A stretch of DNA of 64,000 bases from Burkholderiaceae bacterium (GCA_026125795.1 JAHCKM010000002.1:372001-436000), one strand, 5' to 3'. Shown: positions 29,170 through 36,761, numbered from the stretch's first letter. The notes: a model not told the origin generated them from the letters alone. Numbers and translations are program-made.

Positions 29170-29200
29170 GCTAGCTTCCGGCAGTCAAGCTGAGCGTGAT

Positions 29201-29278
29201 GCCTAACCCTTCGTTGCCCCCGAATGTCTACAGCGGGCTTGGCCCGCTTCCGCGATCGGGTGAGCTCAAACGTTAAAC
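29201..29278 (+). repeat. attC site 56
   Basis: 78 bp; R'' GCCTAAC, R' GTTAAAC; family A with apical mismatch (GGGCTTGGCCC) and hybrid arms. Confidence 0.92.
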
Positions 29279-29304
29279 GGCAAACCAACCACCGGAGGTT
29301 CGCA

Positions 29305-29694
29305 ATGACTGACCACCCGCTTGCAACGTGGCATCGTCTCGTTCGTACTCATGATCCGTCCGGATTAAATGCGTTGCTCGCGGAGGATGCGGTCTTCTAT
29401 TCCCCAGTGGTTCACACACCGCAACGCGGCAAGAAGCTGGCGTTCTTGTACTTGAGCGCGGCATTCGGAGTGTTCTTCAATCCGACCTTTCGCTACGTCC
29501 GAGAGATTGCGGGACCATCGGACGCCATGCTCGAGTTTGAAACCGAGATCGATGGCATCGTTGTCAATGGAGTTGACCTGATCAAGTGGAACGCAGCTGG
29601 CCAGATAGTCGAGTTCAAGGTGATGCTCCGGCCGCTCAAGGCAATCAACCTGATCCACCAGCGTATGGCTGCGATGCTTCAGTCCAGTCAATGA
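29305..29694 (+). CDS. SnoaL/NTF2-like protein
   Basis: 129 residues: an NTF2-like cone fold is suggested by ATWHRLVRTHDPSGLNALLAEDAVFYSPVVHTPQRGK, and strands DAMLEFETEIDGIVVNGVDLIKWNAAGQIVEFKVMLRPLKA. GGAGG ahead of ATG. Such proteins bind or isomerise small hydrophobic ligands; no catalytic pair is assignable. Confidence 0.85.
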   Translation: MTDHPLATWHRLVRTHDPSGLNALLAEDAVFYSPVVHTPQRGKKLAFLYLSAAFGVFFNPTFRYVREIAGPSDAMLEFETEIDGIVVNGVDLIKWNAAGQIVEFKVMLRPLKAINLIHQRMAAMLQSSQ

Positions 29695-29704
29695 GCTCGC
29701 CGCC

Positions 29705-29782
29705 GGCCAGCCCTTCGTTGCACCCGACTCGCTACAGCGGGCTTCGCCCGCCTGCGCGCTCGGGTGAAGTCAAACGTTGGGC
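29705..29782 (+). repeat. attC site 57, degenerate R''
   Basis: 78 bp; R'' GGCCAGC (two changes from the expected form), R' GTTGGGC; family A with partly mismatched stem (CCTGCGCGCTCGG). Confidence 0.85.
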
Positions 29783-29892
29783 CGCACGACATAACATGCG
29801 CGCTCTGTGCACCGTCTGCTGCGCCGACATCGCGCGGTCAGCAGCGCGTTCATTGAAGGCGCCCTTCACGGCCTGGCGCGTCTGCTAGAAGG

Positions 29893-29905
29893 TCAGGGCC
29901 GCACG
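29893..29905 (+). repeat. Possible fossil cassette boundary (R'-like)
   Basis: GTCAGGGCCGCAC resembles a cassette start of form GTTAGGCCGCAC and repeats the GGGCCGCACGAC found at the true start of this cassette (29779). No hairpin remains. Confidence 0.35.
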
Positions 29906-29927
29906 ACACCACCATTGGAGGTTTTCC

Positions 29928-30296
29928 ATGCGCATCCAAGCAGTTGTTGCCGCTCTGGCACTCATTGCAGTACCGCATGGCAGTGCACTTGCACAAGATG
30001 GTCCGATCCCAGCCAAGGAGATTCAAGACACCTGGGTTGGCAAAGACCTCAGTGGCACAACCACCTCAGGCGCCAAGGCATCTATGCGTCTCGAGCCTGA
30101 TGGCAAGGCCTCTGTATCCGCGGGCAGTACGAGTGATACGGGAACTTGGCGTTTGTCTGAGAACGGCTACTGCACAACCTGGAAGACCATTCGGTCGGGC
30201 CAGGAGCGTTGTTTCACGGTCATCAGGGCAGGGGCATCGTTCAGGGTCATGAATCCGGATGGTTCGTTGAGCGGGCAGTTCAACGCCGTCAAATAG
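29928..30296 (+). CDS. Exported protein
   Basis: 122 residues with a signal peptide (about 1-22, ALIAVPHGSALAQD) and a small beta-rich domain: GTWRLSENGYCTTWKTIRSGQERCFTVIRAGASFRVMNPDGSLSG, with two Cys likely disulfide-bonded. ATG with GGAGG ahead. The pattern of ligand-barrel-like secreted proteins (DUF995-like) is possible. First of two genes in the cassette. Confidence 0.72.
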   Translation: MRIQAVVAALALIAVPHGSALAQDGPIPAKEIQDTWVGKDLSGTTTSGAKASMRLEPDGKASVSAGSTSDTGTWRLSENGYCTTWKTIRSGQERCFTVIRAGASFRVMNPDGSLSGQFNAVK

Positions 30297-30310
30297 CAGG
30301 ATGCACCAGC

Positions 30311-30732
30311 ATGTCGGCCGGCTACTCCGGAACGCCACTGCCAAGAAAGCTCGGCATCACCGAGTCCACGCAGGTTGCGCTCATTGGTGCACCGTCGGAG
30401 TACGAGGCGCTGCTTGGCCGGCTTCCGGTCGGCGCGAACCTCGGCGCACCTCTGTCGCAGAGAACCGATCTCGTGCACGTGTTCGTCACACAGCGCGAGG
30501 AGCTGACGGCTCATCTCGCACGGCTGCGTGAGCGCTGCGTGATGACGCGGTCGTTTGGGTATCGTGGCCAAAGAAGGCATCCAAGGTCGCCACAACCGTC
30601 ACCGAGGATGTCGTGCGCGAACTGGCATTGCCACTGGGCTTCGTTGACATCAAGGTCTGTGCTGTCAGCGAGGTGTGGTCCGGCCTGAAGCTGGTCGTGC
30701 GCAAAGGATTGAGAGGCAAGAGTGCAGGCTAA
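30311..30732 (+). pseudogene. DUF3052 gene, frameshifted
   Basis: ATG 30311 opens MSAGYSGTPLPRKLGITESTQVALIGAPSEYEALLGRLPVGANLG...LVHVFVTQREELTAHLARLRER, the DUF3052 signature. Around 30533-30541 the frame breaks; the next frame continues DDAVVWVSWPKKASKVATTVTEDVVRELALPLGFVDIKVCAVSEVWSGLKLVVRK to the TAA in R''. One lost base (or two gained) explains it. Confidence 0.8.
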
Positions 30733-30803
30733 CCCTTCTTTGCAATGGACTGCTGCAGCGGGCTTCGACCGCTTCCGCCCTCGGGCGAACTCAAACGTCA
30801 GGC
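30727..30803 (+). repeat. attC site 58, degenerate
   Basis: 77 bp; R'' GGCTAAC, R' GTCAGGC; stem changed at many positions (TTGCAATGGACTGCTGCAGC, CTTCGACCGC) but the overall plan is clear. Confidence 0.85.
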
Positions 30804-30845
30804 AGCACGAAGCACCCTGTATGCCACTGCTGAATCGAGGCCTAA

Positions 30846-31232
30846 ATGATTGATCACACGGGCGTTGTTGTAAGCGACTTCGGCAAGAGCAAGGCGTTCT
30901 ACGCAAGCTCGCTTGCGCCGATCGGCTACTCACTCATCATGGAGTTGCCGGCCTCGGTTACCGGTCATACAGATGTAGCGGGCTTCGGTGAACCACCAAA
31001 GCCCGACTTCTGGATCAGTCGCGGAAACCCGAACCAGCCACCTGTCCACGTGGCCTTTCGCGTTGCGTCGAGAGCTGCAGTCGATGCTTTCTACGGAGCT
31101 GCACTCGCTGCGGGCGGCCGAGACAACGGCCCTCCTGGGTTGCGCCTGCATTACCACCCCAATTACTACGCTGCTTTTGTGCTCGATCCAGATGGTCACA
31201 ACATTGAAGCCGTCTGCCACACGCCAGAGTGA
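30846..31232 (+). CDS. VOC-family (glyoxalase-like) protein
   Basis: 128 residues with two beta-alpha-beta-beta-beta modules: MIDHTGVVVSDFGKSKAFYASSLAPIGY (His 3 as a potential metal ligand), HVAFRVASRAAVDAFYGAALAAGG, and YYAAFVLDPDGHNIEAVCH. Possible metal-dependent isomerase or dioxygenase; substrate unknown. No good ribosome site before ATG. Confidence 0.88.
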   Translation: MIDHTGVVVSDFGKSKAFYASSLAPIGYSLIMELPASVTGHTDVAGFGEPPKPDFWISRGNPNQPPVHVAFRVASRAAVDAFYGAALAAGGRDNGPPGLRLHYHPNYYAAFVLDPDGHNIEAVCHTPE

Positions 31233-31240
31233 ATGCCGTG

Positions 31241-31287
31241 CGGCCTTCGCCCGCTTCCGCGAGCGGGTGAACTCAAACGCGTGAGGC
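31241..31287 (+). repeat. attC remnant 59, left arm lost
   Basis: CGGCC fused to TTCGCCCGC, then a normal right arm ending AACTCAAACGC and R' GTGAGGC. The R'' box and left arm have been deleted. Confidence 0.75.
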
Positions 31288-31318
31288 AGCGGGGAAGCAG
31301 GGCCGCACTTTGTCCAGC

Positions 31319-31777
31319 GTGAACACCATCAACGTCCGCCAAGCCGTAGCTGCTGACATTGAGGCGCTGGCAGGCCTGTTTGATCAGTACCGCCAGTTCC
31401 AAGGCGAAGCAAGCAATATTGCTGCTGCTCGCTCGTTCCTCGCCGAGCGCTTCAACCACGGTGAGTCCGTCGTGTTCATTGCCACGGTAAGGGACGCCGC
31501 GGTTGGATTCGCACAGTTGTACCCAAGCTTCTCGTCCGTCGCGCTGGCGCGGGTGTTCGTGCTGAATGACCTCTTCGTTCTGGAAGCAGCGCGCGGCCGC
31601 AGAATTGCCTCGGAGCTGCTGTCTGCAGTGGAATCCTACGCGTGGTCGTTCGGCGCGTCTCGCGTCACACTCAACGTCGCGCGCACCAATGTCTCGGCGC
31701 AGCAGGTCTACATTGCGCGCGGCTGGAAGCAGGATGACCAGTTCTTCATGTTCCACCGTTTCCCTGCGGACAAGTGA
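31319..31777 (+). CDS. GNAT N-acetyltransferase
   Basis: 152 residues from GTG 31319 (TTG 31310 possible): INVRQAVAADIEALAGLFDQYRQFQG, VFVLNDLFVLEAARGRRIASELLSAVESYA (acetyl-CoA loop ARGRRIA) and VSAQQVYIARGWKQDDQFFMF. The N-terminal DQYRxFQ pattern is typical of a GNAT subgroup. Substrate unknown. Confidence 0.88.
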   Translation: MNTINVRQAVAADIEALAGLFDQYRQFQGEASNIAAARSFLAERFNHGESVVFIATVRDAAVGFAQLYPSFSSVALARVFVLNDLFVLEAARGRRIASELLSAVESYAWSFGASRVTLNVARTNVSAQQVYIARGWKQDDQFFMFHRFPADK

Positions 31778-31787
31778 ACGGGCCGCT

Positions 31788-31857
31788 GCCTAAGCCTTCG
31801 TCGCAACGCGACCTGCCAGAGCGGGCTTCCGCAGGCGGGTGAACTCAAACGTTAGGC
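31788..31857 (+). repeat. attC site 60, degenerate
   Basis: 70 bp; R'' GCCTAAG (last base changed), R' GTTAGGC; apical part shortened to GCGGGC-TTC with the matching strand deleted. Confidence 0.78.
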
Positions 31858-31874
31858 GGCGCGCTTCACAACCC

Positions 31875-32222
31875 ATGCTCCGCGTTGGCATCACCGGCGG
31901 TCCAGGTGTCGGCAAGACCACGCTACTTGCTGAGCTCGCGGCAAGGGGCTATGCAACCGTGGCGGAGTCCGCCCGGGCAATCATCTCGGAGCCCTTCGAG
32001 CGTACCCATTCCACTCACCCGTGTTCATCCTGCCGCCGTGGTCGGCCATCTACACCACTGATGCCTGAGCGCGACCACTCGTTTCCCTTGGTTGAGCAGG
32101 TTCACAGTCAGCTTGTGCAGTGGTACCGTTCGTGCGGCTACGCTGTGTGTGAGGTACCTCGCTTGCCCGTTGCTCAACGCGCCGAGTTCGTCCTTCAAGT
32201 GCTCGCACATGGCGCCGCCTAA
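31875..32222 (+). pseudogene. AAA (NadR/Ttd14-like) ATPase with internal deletion
   Basis: The start is normal: MLRVGITGGPGVGKTTLLAELAARGYATVAESARAII, with a Walker A GGPGVGKTT. After about residue 40 the middle of the domain is missing. A remnant in another frame reads PFHSPVFILPPWSAIYTTDA before the original frame resumes with ERDHSFPLVEQVHSQLVQWYRSCGYAVCEVPRLPV. A deletion plus frameshift makes it non-functional despite an open frame. Confidence 0.75.
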
Positions 32223-32288
32223 CCCTTCGCCGCACCTGCACTGCAACAGCTGGCTTCGCCAGCTGTCGCCATCGGGTGAACGCTAAGC
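32217..32288 (+). repeat. attC site 61, degenerate right end
   Basis: 72 bp; R'' GCCTAAC good, apex family B, but the right end reads GTGAACGCTAAGC, with six bases lost and R' = GCTAAGC. Confidence 0.8.
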
Positions 32289-32303
32289 GTCACGGATCTT
32301 GCC

Positions 32304-32849
32304 ATGTTGCCGAACCGTCGTCAGCGCTGGGCCGCATTTGGCGCGATCGTCATCTTGGCCTCACATCCGGCTCGAGCCCAGTGGCCGGCGATTGATGCTC
32401 CGAACTTCGTTCCCATCAGTGAGTCTCTCGCCACCTCTGGCCAGCCGTCGGCTGCCACGCTGGCAGGCTTGAAGCGAATCGGCGTGGAGGCCGTCATATC
32501 CCTTGGGCCGCGGGCCGGTCCGGATCTCGTGCCGGAGGAACCAGCCCTCGTCCGAGGCCAGGGGATCGAGTTCATCTATTTGCCTTTTCCGCCAGACGGT
32601 CCCAGCGAAACCCAGTACCTCGCCGTAGCAGAGGCGCTTCGTCGCGTCCAGGGCCGGCGCACATTGGTGCACTGTCAGGTCAACTGGCAAGCCTCCACCT
32701 TCGTCTTCCTCTATCGCGTCATCGTGGGCAAAGAGAGTCCCAGCCTTGCGTACGCACCCGTAGCGAGCGTGTGGTCGCCTCCGGGTCCGTGGAAGGAGCT
32801 TCTCATGACACAGCTGCGCAAGCATCAGATCGACTTTGAGCCGTACTGA
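32304..32849 (+). CDS. Exported DSP-like phosphatase-fold protein
   Basis: 181 residues with signal peptide (about 1-25, ASHPARAQ). The domain resembles the beta-lactamase-hydrolase/DSP-like group: NFVPISESLATSGQPSAATLAGLKRIGVEAVISLGP, then the P-loop VHCQVNWQASTFVFLYR. The Cys is present, but the Arg expected in the loop is Gln (NWQA), so phosphatase activity is doubtful. Confidence 0.8.
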   Translation: MLPNRRQRWAAFGAIVILASHPARAQWPAIDAPNFVPISESLATSGQPSAATLAGLKRIGVEAVISLGPRAGPDLVPEEPALVRGQGIEFIYLPFPPDGPSETQYLAVAEALRRVQGRRTLVHCQVNWQASTFVFLYRVIVGKESPSLAYAPVASVWSPPGPWKELLMTQLRKHQIDFEPY

Positions 32850-32864
32850 GAGTGAGACGGTGAC

Positions 32865-32928
32865 GCCCAACCCGAAGTGCTACCGCGGGCTTCGCCCGCT
32901 TCCGCAAGCGGGTGAACCCGCGTTCGCC
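32865..32928 (+). repeat. attC remnant 62
   Basis: 64 bp; R'' GCCCAAC, about 12 bases of left arm lost, apex family A intact, right end GTGAACCCGCGTTCGCC with R' degraded. Confidence 0.7.
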
Positions 32929-32963
32929 GCATGGCGCCATCCGCCGCATATGAGGTGCTGTCA

Positions 32964-33368
32964 ATGACTCCATCGGTCGTCGTGAGCGCGAGGCGCTCTG
33001 CGTTGTTCGTCATCGCCTCGGTCGCGTTGCCCGTACGCGCACAAGCGCCGCATGAGCAGCGATTTCCAGACGTGGTTGCGGTCAAAGTCAAAGCGACGAC
33101 GCCGGGCGTCTTCGATTTCGACGTCACCGTTTCTTCGCCATATGACACTGCGTCAAGGTACGCAGACGGCTTTCGCGTCTCGACCACAGCAGGCGAGGTG
33201 CTTGGCGAACGTCAGCTGCTGCACGACCATCAAACGGAGCAGCCGTTTACCCGGGATCTTTACTCCGTGAGGGTTCCAGAGGGCATCTCAAAGGTCATCG
33301 TCCAGGCGCGTGACCAGAAGTACGGGTACGGTGGGAAGGTCGTCGAGGTCGCGCTTCCGGGCAGGTGA
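32964..33368 (+). CDS. Exported beta-rich protein
   Basis: 134 residues from ATG 32964 (GAGG ahead). Signal peptide to about residue 27 (ALPVRAQAP). The mature part is all-beta: VVAVKVKATTPGVFDFDVTVSSPYDTASRYADGFRVSTTAGEVLGERQLLHDHQTEQPFTRDLYSVRVPEGISKVIVQARDQKYGYGGK, an immunoglobulin-like or copper-binding-like pattern. No family named with confidence. Confidence 0.72.
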   Translation: MTPSVVVSARRSALFVIASVALPVRAQAPHEQRFPDVVAVKVKATTPGVFDFDVTVSSPYDTASRYADGFRVSTTAGEVLGERQLLHDHQTEQPFTRDLYSVRVPEGISKVIVQARDQKYGYGGKVVEVALPGR

Positions 33369-33370
33369 GG

Positions 33371-33385
33371 CAACGTAGGCCGCAC
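33371..33385 (+). repeat. Fossil cassette boundary (R' only)
   Basis: CAACGTAGGCCGCAC equals the usual right end CAAACGTTAGGCCGCAC with two bases lost. It lies right after the stop of the preceding gene; no hairpin remains. Confidence 0.5.
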
Positions 33386-33417
33386 CAAAGCACTTCTTTC
33401 GAAGGTCGAGGTGAGAA

Positions 33418-33717
33418 ATGTCCGATGGCCGCAGCCGAACCGTATCGAAGCCAACCCATCGCAGTCAGCGCTGGACGTCCTTCGTCGCCTCGAGCAGCCG
33501 CGGTCGTGTCTCTCGCGGGCTTGAAGAGGAAGGAAATCCCGCGCACCGCGTTCGGGTGGAGCACAACAAGGACACGCTGCTCGTCCACGTCTCCGATGAA
33601 GACGGTCGAAGCTGGACCACCGTTGCGGTGGATCGTGCCACACGAGAATGGGCTGTCGCGCAGCGCAGCCGGCAGCTTGATGCAGCGATCGCAGCGTACG
33701 ATCAGCTCTATGCCTGA
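33418..33717 (+). CDS. Hypothetical protein
   Basis: 99 residues, basic and Ser/Arg-rich N-terminus (MSDGRSRTVSKPTHRSQRWTSF), then a small beta-alpha domain (DTLLVHVSDEDGRSWTTVAVDRATREWAVAQRSRQLDAAIAAYDQLYA). GAGG ahead of ATG. Could be nucleic-acid binding by charge only; no family recognised. Confidence 0.65.
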   Translation: MSDGRSRTVSKPTHRSQRWTSFVASSSRGRVSRGLEEEGNPAHRVRVEHNKDTLLVHVSDEDGRSWTTVAVDRATREWAVAQRSRQLDAAIAAYDQLYA

Positions 33718-33746
33718 TCTCGTACGCAGTGAGGCTGGCACGTGCC

Positions 33747-33824
33747 GCCCAACCCTTCGTTGCACCCAAAGTGCTACAGCGGGCTTCGCCCGCTTGCGCA
33801 CTCGGGTGAACTCAAACGTCAGGC
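33747..33824 (+). repeat. attC site 63
   Basis: 78 bp; R'' GCCCAAC, R' GTCAGGC; family A, left arm CACCCAAAGTGC. Confidence 0.88.
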
Positions 33825-33865
33825 GGCAACAAGGGCTCTAGCCACCTTAGCCGTAGCATGCGCGC

Positions 33866-34222
33866 ATGACGCTAGATGAGTTCTTTGGCGATGATCTGGT
33901 GGCACGGAGGCTGTTCGACGCTCTGGCCAAAGAAGTCGCTCGCTTCGGAAGTGCAAACATCCGGGTCAGCAAGAGCCAAGTCGCCTTCCGCAGGAAGAAG
34001 AACGTGGCGGTTGTTTGGATGCCAGGTTCGTATCTGGAGCGACCAAGCGCACCGCTTGTTCTTACCCTGTCGTTCCCGAAGAGGGACGACTCGCCCAGGT
34101 GGAAGGAAGTCACCCAAATTTCTGCGAGTCGATTCACGCACCATCTGGAGTTGCACGAAGTGAAAGACATCAATGCACAGGTCAAGGGATGGCTGCACGC
34201 TGCATGGGAAGCAGCCGCCTAA
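33866..34222 (+). CDS. DUF5655 protein
   Basis: 118 residues: VARRLFDALAKEVARFGSANIRVSKSQVAFRRKKNVAVVWMPGSYL, FPKRDDSPRWKEVTQISASRFTHHLELHEVKDINAQVKGWLHAAWEAA, the DUF5655 pattern with the conserved HHLEL block. Function unknown. Some family members follow other DNA-processing domains. TAA lies in R''. Confidence 0.85.
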   Translation: MTLDEFFGDDLVARRLFDALAKEVARFGSANIRVSKSQVAFRRKKNVAVVWMPGSYLERPSAPLVLTLSFPKRDDSPRWKEVTQISASRFTHHLELHEVKDINAQVKGWLHAAWEAAA

Positions 34223-34230
34223 CGTCAGGC
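34217..34230 (+). repeat. attC scar: R'' joined directly to R'
   Basis: GCCTAACGTCAGGC: both 7-bp core boxes are present back-to-back, and the entire hairpin between them (about 64 bp) is missing. Confidence 0.8.
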
Positions 34231-34272
34231 CCCTGAAGTCCACCATCCCTCCGCAGGTGCAGCATCGCTCGC

Positions 34273-34653
34273 ATGCCAATCGTCACCGTCACCGTGCGCA
34301 AGCCAAAGTCGGCCGAGTTCAAGGCCACCGTGCTCTCGGCAGTTCATGAAGCACTCGTTGGCATCGGCGCGAGCCCCAGTGACCGCTTTCACCGTGTGCT
34401 CGAGCTCGAGGAGGAGAACTTCCAGTTCGACGCCACGTTCCCTGATGTTCGGACTCGCCGTACCAATGACTTCGTGCTCATTGAGATCCTGCTTGGCGTA
34501 GGTCGCAGCGTCAAACTCAAGAGGCAAGTTGTGGCCGGCATCGTCGAGCGCCTCTCGGAGAAGCACTTCGATCCGGAGAACGTCATGGTCGTCTTTCAGG
34601 ATGTCGCGTGGGAGAACTGGTCTCCTGCGGGTGGTCGCATTCCCCATGCGTAG
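34273..34653 (+). CDS. Tautomerase-superfamily protein
   Basis: 126 residues beginning MPIVTVTVR, giving the N-terminal Pro that is the catalytic base of 4-oxalocrotonate-tautomerase-like enzymes after Met removal. Two beta-alpha-beta halves follow (ATVLSAVHEALVGIGASPSDRFHRVLEL and DFVLIEILLGVGRSVKLKRQVVAGIVERLSEKHFDPENVMVVFQD), matching the longer Tautomerase_2 type. Substrate unknown. Confidence 0.88.
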   Translation: MPIVTVTVRKPKSAEFKATVLSAVHEALVGIGASPSDRFHRVLELEEENFQFDATFPDVRTRRTNDFVLIEILLGVGRSVKLKRQVVAGIVERLSEKHFDPENVMVVFQDVAWENWSPAGGRIPHA

Positions 34654-34683
34654 CCCCGTTCTTCAACGTCATTGCCGGCAGCG

Positions 34684-34761
34684 GCCCAACCCTTCGCCGC
34701 ACCCGAAGCGCAACAGCTGGCTTCGCCAGCTTCCCCAATCGGGCCAGTTCCAACGTTAGGC
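34684..34761 (+). repeat. attC site 65
   Basis: 78 bp; R'' GCCCAAC, R' GTTAGGC; family B; right arm GGGCCAGTTCCAACG degraded. Confidence 0.85.
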
Positions 34762-34775
34762 GTCGGCCACCCCGA

Positions 34776-35099
34776 ATGCTCAGTGACTTTTTCTCGAGCT
34801 CCTTAGAGGATGCAACCATCGAGGGACGTGTCCGCACTCGCCGGGGGCGCATCATTGCGAGAGTGTTTGTCGGTCTTCTCGGCTTCGCATTGTGCGCAGC
34901 GGGAGCGGTTCACTTCCTGCTCAAGTCGGGCCTTACCAGCAATGGCGTCCTGCGAGGCAGCATGGTCGCTATGTTCGTGTTCTTTGGGTGCTTCTGGCTG
35001 CTGAACGTCGCGCTCGCTCGCCCGTCGCGCTGGCCACTCAGGCTGTTCGCACTCAGCTTTGTGGCGCTTTTTGCGAGCCGCGTGCTCCTGGGCCCGTAA
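34776..35099 (+). CDS. Three-TM membrane protein
   Basis: 107 residues: an acidic then basic head (LEDATIEGRVRTRRGRIIAR), TM helices about 28-48, 58-80 and 86-104. ATG 14 bases after R'. Unknown family. Confidence 0.7.
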   Translation: MLSDFFSSSLEDATIEGRVRTRRGRIIARVFVGLLGFALCAAGAVHFLLKSGLTSNGVLRGSMVAMFVFFGCFWLLNVALARPSRWPLRLFALSFVALFASRVLLGP

Positions 35100-35139
35100 C
35101 GACGCTGACCAGCAGCATTCACACAATGCGCATTCCGAC

Positions 35140-35216
35140 GCCTATCCCTTCGCTGCACCCGCAGTGCAACGGCCGGCTTCGCCGGCTGTTGACCTCGGGT
35201 GATCTCAACATTGGGC
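35140..35216 (+). repeat. attC site 66, degenerate
   Basis: 77 bp; R'' GCCTATC, R' ATTGGGC. The conserved G at the crossover of R' is changed to A, which should disable recombination. Confidence 0.8.
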
Positions 35217-35255
35217 GTCACTTCGGTCATGCGGCAGACTCAACCTGGAGGTTGC

Positions 35256-35657
35256 ATGTTCAAGCGTATCGACCATATTGAGCTGTTGACCGCGGCGCCA
35301 GAACGCACGATTGCGTTCTACGTTGACGTGCTGGACTTCCGTGAGCGCGAACGCGCGCGTATTCCCGAGACCCCATTCGGTCCACTTGATCTTGTCTATC
35401 TTGAGCTTGGCGGCACCACCGTCGAGGTGATGTGCTATCCCGATGCCAAAGCTATTGCGCCGCGCAGTCCCGAGCAGCGGCTCGGCTGGCAGTGCCTCGC
35501 GCTCGAGGTCCAAGACATGGATCGCGCGCTGAACGTGCTGAAGGACAAGGGCGTGGAGGTGGCATGGGGACCGATCAAGCGCCCAACCTATGCCCGTGCC
35601 GAGATCCGCGACCCAGACGGCAATCCAATCGAGCTGCGCCAGTGGTTTGGCCGCTAG
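35256..35657 (+). CDS. VOC-family (glyoxalase-like) protein
   Basis: 133 residues: MFKRIDHIELLTAAPERTIAFYVDVLDFRERERARIP, LVYLELGGTTVEVMCY, LGWQCLALEVQDMDRALNVLKDKGVEVAWGP, RAEIRDPDGNPIELRQW. Potential metal ligands are His 7 and the C-terminal Glu. Ribosome site GGAGG ahead. Substrate unknown. Confidence 0.9.
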   Translation: MFKRIDHIELLTAAPERTIAFYVDVLDFRERERARIPETPFGPLDLVYLELGGTTVEVMCYPDAKAIAPRSPEQRLGWQCLALEVQDMDRALNVLKDKGVEVAWGPIKRPTYARAEIRDPDGNPIELRQWFGR

Positions 35658-35667
35658 TGGTCATGCA

Positions 35668-35745
35668 GCCCAGCCCTTCGCCACACCTGGAGTGCGACAG
35701 GTGGCGAAGCCAGCTGCCGCCCTCGGATGAACTCAAATGTGAGGC
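35668..35745 (+). repeat. attC site 67, inverted apex
   Basis: 78 bp; R'' GCCCAGC, R' GTGAGGC. The apical part reads GTGGCGAAGCCAG, the reverse complement of the normal family B apex CTGGCTTCGCCAG. Confidence 0.78.
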
Positions 35746-35760
35746 CGCGAGAAAGAAGAT

Positions 35761-36102
35761 ATGGCGTACGACGAACGACTCGCTCAGCGCATCCGTTCCG
35801 CGTTGCAGGGCAAGCGGTACATCACCGAAAAGAAGATGTTTGGCGGCATCGCCTTTCTGCGTAAGGGTCTGATGTTTGTCGGCGTCTCTGACGCCGCGCT
35901 CATGGCCCGCGTGGGGAAGGAGAAGCACGCGGACTCTCTCGGTCGCAAGCATGTGCGCGAGATGGATTTCACAGGCAAACCCATGCAAGGCTATGTGTTT
36001 GTCGATGCGGAGGGCGTGAATACAGAAGCCCAGTTGCGGTTCTGGCTTGATCGTTGCGAGCAGTTCGTGTCCACATTGCCGCCCAAGGCTGCAAAGCCAT
36101 GA
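35761..36102 (+). CDS. TfoX N-terminal-domain protein
   Basis: 113 residues: MAYDERLAQRIRSALQGKRYITEKKMFGGIAFLRKGLMFVGVSDAALMARVGKEKH, then MDFTGKPMQGYVFVDAEGVNTEAQLRFWLDRCEQFVSTLP, the TfoX_N fold without the C-terminal domain of the competence regulator. Small stand-alone proteins of this kind are common; function unknown. Confidence 0.9.
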   Translation: MAYDERLAQRIRSALQGKRYITEKKMFGGIAFLRKGLMFVGVSDAALMARVGKEKHADSLGRKHVREMDFTGKPMQGYVFVDAEGVNTEAQLRFWLDRCEQFVSTLPPKAAKP

Positions 36103-36750
<648 letters not shown>

Positions 36751-36761
36751 GGCGCAACCCC

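Noticed and set aside
293-29278. Many open frames containing translated attC sequence (NPSLHPKCYSGLRPLP on plus, LTFEFTRxRKRAKPAV on minus)
   Set aside because: These are read-through of the repeated attC sites, not genes; the same peptide recurs at every site in several frames.
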